Source: a virus. From it: a stretch of 44,564 nt of DNA. The notes under the pieces were generated by a model, which made no database searches, was not told the DNA's origin, and worked only from the letters and a program-made list of their open reading frames with translations. The stretch covers positions 1-44,564 of IMG/VR virus record IMGVR_UViG_3300030090_004789. The stretch is one strand, 5' to 3'. Shown piece by piece: positions 24,799 through 30,989 of this stretch. Every line of letters begins with the position of its first letter. The stretch's first letter is position 1. The translations under genes and the position numbers were made by a program.

Positions 24799-24851
24799 TT
24801 TCACCTGATGAGACCAGAAGGTCGAAACCCTACTGCGGTAGGGTAGTGGAA
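24799..24851 (+). ncRNA. Hammerhead ribozyme, type I
   Basis: All conserved parts are present in order. Stem I 5' strand TTTCAC (24799-24804); core CTGATGA (24805-24811); stem II GACC-AGAA-GGTC (24812-24823); core GAAA (24824-24827); stem III CCCTAC-TGCG-GTAGGG (24828-24843); TA (24844-24845), where U pairs with the last A of GAAA and A is the base before the cut; then stem I 3' strand GTGGAA (24846-24851). Stem I forms six pairs including one G-U. The expected cleavage is after 24845. It sits between a stop codon ending at 24798 and the AGGGG ribosome site of the gene at 24871, so self-cleavage would separate the two cistrons and leave a short 5'-hydroxyl leader. Confidence 0.88.
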
Positions 24852-24870
24852 TACATAAGGGGATACTAAA

Positions 24871-25134
24871 ATGAATAGCGACCAACGATGGGAGATAGCC
24901 GACTCACTGAATTTAAAAGGTGAAATACTAATAACTGATAGCTACTATGACGCTAGCACTGATGAAGTGACAGTAGTAATATATCTAGCATATGAAGGAC
25001 AGTACGCAGGAGAGAAGGCGGTGGACTTGATGGACAGCGATGATAGAATTTTTGAGATAGATGTTATAGAAGATCATGACGATCATGGTAAAAGAATAAA
25101 TACTGCTTATAAAATCTTAGTTAAAGTTGTATAA
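24871..25134 (+). CDS. Small acidic hypothetical protein
   Basis: 87 residues, acidic (many Asp and Glu; DSDDRIFEIDVIEDHDDHG), with a beta-alpha pattern (GEILITDSYYDASTDEVTVVIYLAYEG). AGGGG at 24858-24862 is the ribosome site. It is the only gene between the ribozyme and the next terminator, so its message would begin at the ribozyme cut. Such acidic early proteins can mimic DNA or bind host enzymes; that is a guess. No family recognised. Confidence 0.6.
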   Translation: MNSDQRWEIADSLNLKGEILITDSYYDASTDEVTVVIYLAYEGQYAGEKAVDLMDSDDRIFEIDVIEDHDDHGKRINTAYKILVKVV

Positions 25135-25150
25135 ATAATTAGTTTCTACC

Positions 25151-25178
25151 AACCCCTAGTGAAAACTAGGGGTTTTTT
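25151..25178 (+). terminator. Intrinsic terminator
   Basis: AACCCCTAGT (25151-25160) pairs perfectly with ACTAGGGGTT (25165-25174) around a GAAA tetraloop, followed by T's. It ends the ribozyme-led unit. Confidence 0.92.
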
Positions 25179-25210
25179 ATTACCCTATTCCAGGAAGCTG
25201 CCATATATAA

Positions 25211-25247
25211 TCGACAGACTAAGCACAATCGACGTGCGACGAACTAC
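25211..25247. repeat. Array 2 of TCGACGAACTAAG-like repeats
   Basis: Units TCGACAGACTAAGCA (25211), TCGACGT (25229) and GCGACGAACTA (25236) repeat the sequence of the array at 23625; the first unit differs by one base over 15. It again lies just after a terminator and before an AT-rich promoter-like stretch in a 180-base gap, so the two arrays probably bind the same protein. Confidence 0.55.
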
Positions 25248-25280
25248 GGATTATTAGCTATGAATTCTTTATCTAAACAA

Positions 25281-25309
25281 TTGCTTATTATAGCACAAAT
25301 TAAATTTAA
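25281..25309 (+). promoter_or_regulatory. Weak candidate promoter
   Basis: TTGCTT (25281-25286) repeats the -35 of the promoter at 23736. A 17-base spacer leads to ATTTAA (25304-25309), a poor -10. It lies after repeat array 2 and before the gene at 25359. Confidence 0.3.
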
Positions 25310-25358
25310 CTATTGACCAGAATAGTAATTAAATGAGAGTATTAACCAGGGGGAAATC

Positions 25359-25661
25359 GTGACGACAACATCAATTAGTGGCAGTGAATTTGGGAAGGCA
25401 GGTAATTACATTTATTGGGAAGATGTGACAGACGAAGAACTGGATGCCATGCAAAAAGATTATTGGGAACTTCTCACCAAAAAGTTCGAAGAACTGTGCA
25501 GGGAGAGGGGATCTAGTGCATGGCTAGAACTTGACTTGTCAGCAGTCTACCATGACGTAGACGATAGAATCTTCATAGACTTTAGTGAAGTTCTGGCAGA
25601 GGCTAGAGAATATGCCTTCGACGAAGCAGTAAGTAAAAGTGAGTCAGGTGACTACAAATAA
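25359..25661 (+). CDS. Small acidic hypothetical protein
   Basis: 100 residues with a GTG start at 25359 behind AGGGGG. Acidic and helical: EDVTDEELDAMQKDYWELLTKKFEELCRERG, then a beta segment WLELDLSAVYHDVDDRIFIDFSEV and a helix EAREYAFDEAVSKSE. Looks like a compact alpha/beta domain. It is the first gene after repeat array 2 and begins a run of small genes leading to the methyltransferase. No family recognised. Confidence 0.6.
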   Translation: MTTTSISGSEFGKAGNYIYWEDVTDEELDAMQKDYWELLTKKFEELCRERGSSAWLELDLSAVYHDVDDRIFIDFSEVLAEAREYAFDEAVSKSESGDYK

Positions 25662-25670
25662 AAATAAATA

Positions 25671-25725
25671 ACAGAAGGGCAAGGGCTGTAACGACTAAAG
25701 TCAAATATGCCCTTGCCTACTCTGT
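25671..25725 (+). other. Two-stem structured intergenic element
   Basis: ACAGA (25671-25675) pairs with TCTGT (25721-25725). Inside, GGCAAGGGC (25678-25686) pairs perfectly with GCCCTTGCC (25709-25717). The 22-base loop can form a small GAC-TAAA-GTC hairpin. No T-run follows, so it is not a standard terminator; the next gene's ribosome site (AGGGGG) comes right after it. It may control translation or RNA stability. Confidence 0.45.
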
Positions 25726-25738
25726 TTAGGGGGAAATA

Positions 25739-25915
25739 ATGAAGAAAAGAAAATTTTATGCAACACGTACAGAGACAAGGGTAGTTACAGTTTACGTTGA
25801 AGCATCCAACAGAGAGGAAGCTGAAGAGTTGCTAGCACAAGATTACGATTCTCATCACGAGATAAAAACCAAACATGACACTTGGGACTACGACCTGGAA
25901 GGTGATAATGAGTAA
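25739..25915 (+). CDS. Small hypothetical protein (58 aa)
   Basis: This short gene runs from ATG at 25739-25741 to TAA at 25913-25915 behind AGGGGG. It begins with a basic strand (KKRKFYATRTETRVVTVYVEA), continues with a helix (SNREEAEELLAQDY) and ends acidic. The strand-helix order suits small beta-grasp-like early proteins of phages. It overlaps the next gene by 8 bases (ATGAGTAA), which supports coding. Confidence 0.6.
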   Translation: MKKRKFYATRTETRVVTVYVEASNREEAEELLAQDYDSHHEIKTKHDTWDYDLEGDNE

Positions 25916-26126
25916 GGAACTAACGCCAGGCATGGCTGAATACCATGAATTAATGCGACAACTCAACGCAGTCAACGACCTCGTGCTGTCTAAACTGGAA
26001 CAGCAACACGACGAAAGAATAGAAGAAATCAGGGAAAGGAATGAAGATCATGCACAAAAATACGGTGGTGAGCCTATCAATCCTGAAGCAGATATAGATA
26101 TCCCTGCCATAGACGACGAGCTATGA
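25908..26126 (+). CDS. Small coiled-coil hypothetical protein
   Basis: 72 residues from the ATG at 25908, which overlaps the upstream stop; a longer frame from 25875 would run through the end of the previous gene. Mostly helical and charged (MRQLNAVNDLVLSKLEQQHDERIEEIRERNEDHAQ split across a long helix), with an acidic tail. Its TGA overlaps the ATG of the methyltransferase gene by 4 bases, so the two are co-translated; it might be an accessory to it, but no motif shows this. Confidence 0.6.
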   Translation: MSKELTPGMAEYHELMRQLNAVNDLVLSKLEQQHDERIEEIRERNEDHAQKYGGEPINPEADIDIPAIDDEL

Positions 26127-26992
26127 ATCACATATCTCTATTTACAGGGATAGGGGGAATCGACCTGGCTAGCGAATGGGCAGGGTTTGATACTATATTA
26201 CAAGTTGAAAATGACCCCTATTGTTTAAAAGTGCTTGAAAAACACTGGCCAACCGTAGAAAGATGTACCGACATAAGGAGCTTAAATGGAAGAAAATACC
26301 GAGGATCAGTTGACCTTGTTTCAGGGGGATTCCCCTGTCAGCCTTACAGCGGAGCAGGAAAAAGAAAGGCGTTCGCTGATGACCGTGACCTCTGGCCGGA
26401 AATGTTTAGAATCATACAGGAAGTCAGACCAAATTGGGTGCTTGGTGAGAATGTTAGTAACTTCACCAACCTGGGTCTCGACCGCACGATATCTAATTTG
26501 GAAAGTGAAGGTTACGAAGTCCAAACATTCAATATTCCTGCTGTCGCCGTCTCGGCATGGCATCAAAGGGCAAGAATATTCGTTGTGGCCTACTCCGACA
26601 GCCAGAAAAAGACAAGCGTATTACGAACAACCGACACCGTCGATGTTGAACGGAACTCACGGTTGGGGGTTAGCCGCGGCGGTGACAGACTCGAACAGGG
26701 AAGAACCGGCCAGGCTATGGCCGACTCCCAACGCATTGGACAATCGGGACAGGGATTGCATGGAAGACCCTGCAATCCAAAGGAGAATACGGTTAGGGAA
26801 GCAAGTGGGTCTGAGTACCGCAGTAAAGGAAACTCGCCAGACTGGAACTCTATGTCCGACATTCGTCGAGTATCTCATGGGATTCCCAAAAGGGTGGACC
26901 GACTTAGAGCATTAGGGAATGCGGTAGTCCCACAACAGGTCTACCCAATACTGGAAGCAATAGCAAAAATACATAAGGGGGAGTTAACATGA
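26123..26992 (+). CDS. C5-cytosine DNA methyltransferase
   Basis: 289 residues. Motif I FTGIGG (residues 7-12), motif IV with the catalytic Cys SGGFPCQPYSGAG (Cys72), motif VI GENV (108-111), motif VIII HQRARIFVV (about 146-154), and near the end LRALGNAVVPQQVYPI (motif X). The target recognition part is short, roughly 100 residues. It methylates cytosine at C5 in a defined DNA word, probably to protect phage DNA against host restriction; no cognate nuclease gene is seen beside it. It overlaps both neighbours by 4 bases. Most of its length is also covered by a second gene in the +1 frame. Confidence 0.9.
   Translation: MNHISLFTGIGGIDLASEWAGFDTILQVENDPYCLKVLEKHWPTVERCTDIRSLNGRKYRGSVDLVSGGFPCQPYSGAGKRKAFADDRDLWPEMFRIIQEVRPNWVLGENVSNFTNLGLDRTISNLESEGYEVQTFNIPAVAVSAWHQRARIFVVAYSDSQKKTSVLRTTDTVDVERNSRLGVSRGGDRLEQGRTGQAMADSQRIGQSGQGLHGRPCNPKENTVREASGSEYRSKGNSPDWNSMSDIRRVSHGIPKRVDRLRALGNAVVPQQVYPILEAIAKIHKGELT
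26286..26915 (+). CDS. Nested +1-frame gene inside the methyltransferase
   Basis: 209 residues, wholly inside the methyltransferase gene in another frame. AAGGAG at 26275-26280 is perfectly placed five bases before the ATG, which is unexpected by chance. The protein has features I recognise from proteins found with phage methyltransferase genes: TSGRKCLESY, then STARYLIWKVKVTKSKHSIFLLSPS, twice LWPTP followed by T/NA, and a C-terminal SPTFVEYLMGFPKGWTDLE-like ending (here CPTFVEYLMGFPKGWTDLEH). No stop interrupts 630 bases. A role in recognition or regulation of the methyltransferase is possible but unknown. Confidence 0.6.
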   Translation: MEENTEDQLTLFQGDSPVSLTAEQEKERRSLMTVTSGRKCLESYRKSDQIGCLVRMLVTSPTWVSTARYLIWKVKVTKSKHSIFLLSPSRHGIKGQEYSLWPTPTARKRQAYYEQPTPSMLNGTHGWGLAAAVTDSNREEPARLWPTPNALDNRDRDCMEDPAIQRRIRLGKQVGLSTAVKETRQTGTLCPTFVEYLMGFPKGWTDLEH

Positions 26993-27306
26993 CACGAGAA
27001 GAATACGAAGAAAACAACCTAAGGGAAGTACAAGGCTACCCACCAAAGGAGAAAAAAATGGAATTAATCGACATTAAAGATATTGAATCTAACGATTTTA
27101 TTAAAAAGAAGATTCGCAGCTTGCCGTTACTGCATGAATTAGAAGTTGTTAACAGTAACTACGATTATGGAATTAAAACACCAAGAGAGCCAGGGGGGAG
27201 CTACAGGGCGACTATTATTCAGAGAATCGACGGCGGGCTGTTATATCATTCTATTTTCGGCGACAAATTTACGACCACTTTCGTGGCAAGGGAGCATAAC
27301 CGATGA
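26989..27306 (+). CDS. Hypothetical protein
   Basis: 105 residues, ATG overlapping the methyltransferase stop (ATGA). A second in-frame Met at residue 24 (27058) follows a GGAGAAAAAA stretch and could be the real start of a shorter form (MELIDIKDIESNDFIKK). The rest mixes helix and strand with a Gly-rich loop (TPREPGGSYRATIIQRIDGGLLYHSIF). No family recognised. It ends 4 bases into the next gene, so these small genes form one operon with the methyltransferase. Confidence 0.55.
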   Translation: MTREEYEENNLREVQGYPPKEKKMELIDIKDIESNDFIKKKIRSLPLLHELEVVNSNYDYGIKTPREPGGSYRATIIQRIDGGLLYHSIFGDKFTTTFVAREHNR

Positions 27307-27485
27307 TTCAAATGAACGCACCGATGTTAGCTAAGAAGTTAGGCATGACACCTGACGGCGTGTTAAAATGTGCCAACCGTTTAGGAGTAGGCACTCGCAT
27401 AGGGAAATTTATCTTTTTTGACGAAGCAGCCATAGAACAGATCACTCACAACCGACCCAAGGTAGGGAGACCCAAGGCTGAGTGA
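27303..27485 (+). CDS. Small helix-turn-helix DNA-binding protein
   Basis: 60 residues. LAKKLGMTPDGVLKCANRLGVGTRIGKFIFFDEAAIEQI reads as a winged helix-turn-helix of the MerR/excisionase or DUF-type phage regulator class: two helices with a turn, then a strand (GKFIFFDEAA) that would form the wing, and a basic tail GRPKAE. It overlaps both neighbours by 4 bases. It is the best candidate in the rightward block for a regulator that could bind the repeat arrays at 23.6 and 25.2 kb; that link is inference. Confidence 0.6.
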   Translation: MIQMNAPMLAKKLGMTPDGVLKCANRLGVGTRIGKFIFFDEAAIEQITHNRPKVGRPKAE

Positions 27486-27769
27486 GCAGTTACAAATGGG
27501 AGAAGATCAATGGGTCTTCTCCCTTCCGCTGTGAGTTTAACCTCGAAACAGTTTTTAAATCTTACTTTTCACCTGACCTGGAATACTTTGAAGATGACCA
27601 CGAATGCGGTCTGAAGGCTACCTATAAAATAAGCGACGAGAACAGCGACTTTTGGGTATGTGGTCGGCACATGGGAAGTTTGTTCCCTACGGTAAAAGAA
27701 GAAATAGCACAAACCGACAAAGAGCGACTAAAAAAAATAAGAGATGCGTGGTATAAGAAAAGAAGGTAA
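27482..27769 (+). CDS. Small Cys/His-containing hypothetical protein
   Basis: 95 residues with a GTG start overlapping the previous stop (GTGA); there is no in-frame ATG early. Residues ECGLKATYKISDENSDFWVCGRHMG give a Cys...Cys-x2-His arrangement that resembles a half zinc site and the pattern of the convergent gene at 27771 (CDKTARFMVTDYK...WHCMSHV), so the two could be distant relatives on opposite strands. The C-terminus is basic. It ends the rightward operon, two bases from the convergent gene. Confidence 0.55.
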   Translation: MSSYKWEKINGSSPFRCEFNLETVFKSYFSPDLEYFEDDHECGLKATYKISDENSDFWVCGRHMGSLFPTVKEEIAQTDKERLKKIRDAWYKKRR

Positions 27770-27796
27770 CCTATTGTTTTGCCCTTCTTCTTTTCT
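27756..27796. terminator. Bidirectional terminator at the convergent junction
   Basis: AGAAAAGAAGG (27756-27766) pairs with CCTTC plus TTTTCT (27783-27796) with a 3-base bulge. The right arm is T-rich on the plus strand (TTTTCTTTTT) and the left arm gives a T-rich run on the minus strand. It overlaps the ends of both convergent genes, so it can stop transcription from either side. Confidence 0.5.
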
Positions 27797-28067
27797 TTTT
27801 AGCACTTTCTATGCGGTTATAGGCTCTCCATGCACTATGAAACAATATCTTTACATGCGACATGCAGTGCCACGAGTCCTGGTTTAGCTTGTAATCGGTA
27901 ACCATGAACCGTGCTGTCTTATCACAGCCGTTTGCTTCACAGTTATATTTGGGTGAACATCTTTTTAGACGGTAGGTGGAAGGCGAAATAGAGACTGTTG
28001 TAGAGCTTCCCTTGCCAGTATTTGCGCCATTGAAGGGTGTGGTATTCTGTTTCATAAACATCTTCAA
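27771..28067 (-). CDS. Small Cys-rich basic protein
   Basis: 98 residues at most; the first 40 overlap the acetyltransferase gene in another frame and are doubtful. The last 60 have RCSPKYNCEANGCDKTARFM and WHCMSHV, four Cys and one His that could bind zinc, then a basic helical tail (ESAKKKRRRAKQ). The true start is unclear since no good ATG lies after the overlap. It ends the leftward sugar operon. Confidence 0.45.
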   Translation of the reverse strand: MKMFMKQNTTPFNGANTGKGSSTTVSISPSTYRLKRCSPKYNCEANGCDKTARFMVTDYKLNQDSWHCMSHVKILFHSAWRAYNRIESAKKKRRRAKQ

Positions 28068-28476
28068 GTTCGTTTATCATCTTCTCCCAAAAACTAACGT
28101 TGCCGCAATAATACACCTCACCATGTACTGTTTGTAAACCCATATTTAAAAACGCTTCGTCTAACAGCATTTTAACGCAATCCCTGCCAATACCGCCTAC
28201 AAGAGGGTCTTTTATAAGTGATATCTCAGCAATCCCACTCTCCCAGATAATTCCAGTAAAACCACCACAGGCTACTAAGCCATGCAGAGTTCCAGCATCG
28301 CCTGTTTCTTCTATAATAGCAAAGAACCTGCGGCGTGAACAGTTTGCCAGGTCATCCTGAAACTTTAATTGTTCTGCATCTGACCGCATAAAGGGGGTAC
28401 GCAGGGTGTGTCTTTCTTTAATCCGCCAGTTATTTATTTGAGTGGCGTGTTTGGGTTCTAATGGTGCTAACATCAT
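27943..28476 (-). CDS. GNAT acetyltransferase (PseH-like)
   Basis: 177 residues. Start MLAPLEPKHATQINNWRIKE matches the opening of RimJ/RimL/PseH-type GNAT enzymes. The acetyl-CoA loop is in the region DPLVGGIGRDCVKMLLDEAF (about residues 92-111), and VHGEVYYCGNVSFWEKM matches the conserved V-x-x-x-N-x-x-S/A block. PseH transfers acetyl from acetyl-CoA to the 4-amino group of the UDP-sugar made by PseC, the third step to pseudaminic acid. It overlaps the NeuB/PseI-like gene by 4 bases (ATGA), in a cluster with PseC- and PseB-like genes. Confidence 0.7.
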   Translation of the reverse strand: MMLAPLEPKHATQINNWRIKERHTLRTPFMRSDAEQLKFQDDLANCSRRRFFAIIEETGDAGTLHGLVACGGFTGIIWESGIAEISLIKDPLVGGIGRDCVKMLLDEAFLNMGLQTVHGEVYYCGNVSFWEKMINELEDVYETEYHTLQWRKYWQGKLYNSLYFAFHLPSKKMFTQI

Positions 28477-29108
28477 ATCTGTTTTAGCTCCTCTGGATCT
28501 AGTGCAAAACCACCCATAGAGTCAGGGTTGGTTGGATCATTCTTCTTTAACACGAAGTGCTTCTCCCAAACGACAGGCGCTTCCTGTTTAAACAGTTCCA
28601 GACCAACCGTGTGGTCACTCACATAAACATGACCAGGGAATTTGTAATCTTCTATCTTGGCAGGGTAGGTCGGCACACAGGCAAGAGGGTAATTATACTT
28701 GGGTGGCAACCTATCCCAGTTTACTAATTCATCTCTTACATCATAAGAAACTACTATTGGTATTTTCCGAGGTACTTCACCAGCCAGCCAATACAAATCA
28801 GGACGACAGGCTATCTTCACGAAACAGGGATCATGAACCAAAAGAAAGGATAAACTGTCCAAATCAAACACGCTCGCTGTCACCTGGAATCCTTTCGACT
28901 CACCGTAGTTTTTCAAATACAAGAACACATCACGTTCAAGAGGTTTGTTCGGGGGTATGTCTTTAAACAGTTGTGTCTTAATAATGATTTCTAAATCAGG
29001 GTTTGTTTTCTTGTGTTTCAGCACTGGTTCTAAAGCATCTACGGTAGCAATAACCGCTTCAAAGTCTGGCAAACTTGCTCCTGAACCAACGTCAAATATC
29101 CACTTCAT
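28473..29108 (-). CDS. Minimal NeuB/PseI-like nonulosonate synthase
   Basis: 211 residues from the ATG at 29108, chosen because AGGAG lies seven bases before it and the preceding gene ends at 29111. Family signs in order: IIIKTQLF (the K-x-Q strand), TASVFDLDSLSFL, FVKIACRPDLYWLA (cf. F-K-I-A-S in the family), CVPTYPAKIEDY, VSDHTVGLELF (His166), and VWEKHFVLKKNDP (His184) followed by FALDPEELK. These match the PEP-condensing barrel of NeuB/PseI/LegI. The usual N-H-x-G near the start is not seen, and the C-terminal SAF domain (about 60 residues plus linker) is missing; normal members are about 340 residues. It is a reduced form that may use a separate SAF partner, or may have changed function. 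Confidence 0.75.
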   Translation of the reverse strand: MKWIFDVGSGASLPDFEAVIATVDALEPVLKHKKTNPDLEIIIKTQLFKDIPPNKPLERDVFLYLKNYGESKGFQVTASVFDLDSLSFLLVHDPCFVKIACRPDLYWLAGEVPRKIPIVVSYDVRDELVNWDRLPPKYNYPLACVPTYPAKIEDYKFPGHVYVSDHTVGLELFKQEAPVVWEKHFVLKKNDPTNPDSMGGFALDPEELKQI

Positions 29109-29110
29109 TC

Positions 29111-30061
29111 TTAGTCTCCTGTCGCCTCGTGTATGGTTTTTATCACATAGTCTTGTTCTTCTTTGGTCATTTGCGGATACAACGGGATACTTAAAGTACT
29201 TGCCCAATACGTCTCTGCATTTTGGTGTCCCCTTTCTAACGGTTCATAGTGGCGTTGTGTTCCTATCCCTTCCTTTCTTAGAAACCATGCAGCCTTAACA
29301 GGGTCGTCAAATTTACACACAGCTAAGTGGTAATTATATGTAATAGACGATATAAAATTATACAAAGGGATACCTTCATCTTCGTAACGTTTTAAAATCT
29401 TTTCTTTTAGCCACATTTCGTGTTCGACTCTATCTAACCTTGATAATCCCAAAGCCGCACTTATTTCCGACATCCTAAAGTTTAGTGAAGGGTTCTGTTC
29501 TGTGCCAAACTCTCGCATTAACTTCAGCCCTTCGTACATTTCTTTTGAATCGGTAACCACTATACCACCCTCACCTACACCCAGGTTCTTGATGGCGTGA
29601 AGACTAAAGCAGGTCATAAGAGAATTTCCTACATTGTTACTGCCGAATGCGTGGCTTGCGTCCTCTATTATGCTTCTGTAAGAAGGGACGTATCCAGCCA
29701 GGTCTACCTTGACGTTTGCGCTACGGTTAATGCCGTTGTCTTCCGTGTCAACCACCATGTAGTTATTCTTAGTCAACTGCGCCGCTCTTAGTGTGGCTTT
29801 AAATGTTATAGCAGGTATTTGCAGTATCTGTTTATTTTTAAAGGTTCTCTCGTCGTAGGTGCGGTAGGCACAATACAAGGCAGCCGTACCACTGGAAACC
29901 GCAACAGCATACGTTTTTCCCAGATATTCAGCGCAAGCCTCTTCAAACTCGTGGACTAACTTCCCCTGGGTTAGATGACTGCTGTGCAACACCTTGTTTA
30001 CCATTTTGATATCTTGATCTGTTATCTCTGAATGCTTGATTTGGGGGATTGATATATTCAC
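29111..30061 (-). CDS. DegT/DnrJ aminotransferase (PseC-like)
   Basis: 316 residues with a GTG start. SSGTAAL (56-62) holds the PLP phosphate, EDASHAFGS (133-141) has the Asp that contacts the pyridine nitrogen, and SLHAIKNLGVGEGG (153-166) has the PLP lysine (K158). This is the sugar aminotransferase fold; next to PseB it should convert the 4-keto sugar to the 4-amino sugar using glutamate, as PseC does. Members usually have about 380 residues, so this copy is trimmed. It starts 119 bases inside the end of the PseB-like gene. Confidence 0.85.
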   Translation of the reverse strand: MNISIPQIKHSEITDQDIKMVNKVLHSSHLTQGKLVHEFEEACAEYLGKTYAVAVSSGTAALYCAYRTYDERTFKNKQILQIPAITFKATLRAAQLTKNNYMVVDTEDNGINRSANVKVDLAGYVPSYRSIIEDASHAFGSNNVGNSLMTCFSLHAIKNLGVGEGGIVVTDSKEMYEGLKLMREFGTEQNPSLNFRMSEISAALGLSRLDRVEHEMWLKEKILKRYEDEGIPLYNFISSITYNYHLAVCKFDDPVKAAWFLRKEGIGTQRHYEPLERGHQNAETYWASTLSIPLYPQMTKEEQDYVIKTIHEATGD

Positions 30062-30989
30062 GAATCTCGCTCCTTGTCAGTCTGTCCTTTCTATTGTCGC
30101 TGGTGTACTCTTCGGTAACCGGCGTTCCTTTGATGTGGTAGACGATACTGTCATCATAAGAGACAGCAGGTTCTATTAAGTAATGATCCTTGTATCTTTG
30201 CGCTCTTGGTAACTCTTCTTTTGATATCAATATTTCGTGGATCTTCTCGTTAGGTTTGACTCCTATTACCGGTCTTGGCAGTCGTTGATGGACGGTAGCC
30301 GCTAAATCTACAATCTTAAACGTGGGTGAATGTCCAACTACCAGCGACCCAGGGGGATAGGTTAAGGACAACTCTACCATCTTAACCGCCTGTTTTTTGG
30401 TCATCCAGAACCTTGTCATCTCAGGATCGGTGATAGGTAACGGACTTTTCTTTTTAGCTAGATCCTGGAACAAGGGTAATACTGATCCTGTACTTCCCAT
30501 TACATTCCCATATCTCACTGCACTAAACAGAGTACTATAGTAGTTGTAATTCAAGGTAAGTGACTCTGCCAATGCCTTGGTCTTACCGTAATGGGTAGTG
30601 GGATTCACCGCTTTATCCGTACTCAGGAAAGTCATTCTTACCTTATTTTTATGACAGGCAGCTAACACGTTATGCGTTCCTGCTACATTTATACTGTAAG
30701 CCTCAGAAGGGTTATACTCGGCAGTAGCAATACTCTTTAAAGCAGCCGTGTGGATACATATATCCACTCCCTTCATCGCCATGTTTAACCGTTCTTTATC
30801 CCGAATGTCACCCATAAAACCACGCAAAGCCGTAACGTGAAAGAAGTCTCGTTTTAATTCCTCGTGTTTGTGTGGGTCTCTCGCATAGGCTATGATTCTT
30901 TTGCAGTGTTTGACTGACAGGTAATCAATTAACGCCCTGCCTAAATAACCTGTACCGCCGGTGATTAGTACTGATTTATTTTCCCACAT
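29943..30989 (-). CDS. UDP-GlcNAc 4,6-dehydratase (PseB-like)
   Basis: 348 residues. NAD-binding GGTGYLG (11-17), HTAALK (80-85), catalytic STDKAVNP (123-130) and YGKTK (134-138), then VRYGNVMGSTGSVLPLF and ITDPEMTRFWM, all typical of the inverting dehydratase PseB/FlaA1. It converts UDP-GlcNAc to the 4-keto-6-deoxy sugar with C5 inversion, the first step to pseudaminic acid. The family normally ends near YTSDN...EIREYI; here 30-odd extra residues follow, read through the start of the PseC-like gene. ATG at 30989, one base overlap with the Maf-like gene. Confidence 0.87.
   Translation of the reverse strand: MWENKSVLITGGTGYLGRALIDYLSVKHCKRIIAYARDPHKHEELKRDFFHVTALRGFMGDIRDKERLNMAMKGVDICIHTAALKSIATAEYNPSEAYSINVAGTHNVLAACHKNKVRMTFLSTDKAVNPTTHYGKTKALAESLTLNYNYYSTLFSAVRYGNVMGSTGSVLPLFQDLAKKKSPLPITDPEMTRFWMTKKQAVKMVELSLTYPPGSLVVGHSPTFKIVDLAATVHQRLPRPVIGVKPNEKIHEILISKEELPRAQRYKDHYLIEPAVSYDDSIVYHIKGTPVTEEYTSDNRKDRLTRSEIREYINPPNQAFRDNRSRYQNGKQGVAQQSSNPGEVSPRV

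Noticed and set aside
23625-25247. CRISPR array
   Set aside because: Units are 11-15 bases, spaced irregularly with short spacers, and no cas1/cas2 genes are present; the Cas4-like nuclease is a replication-region phage protein.
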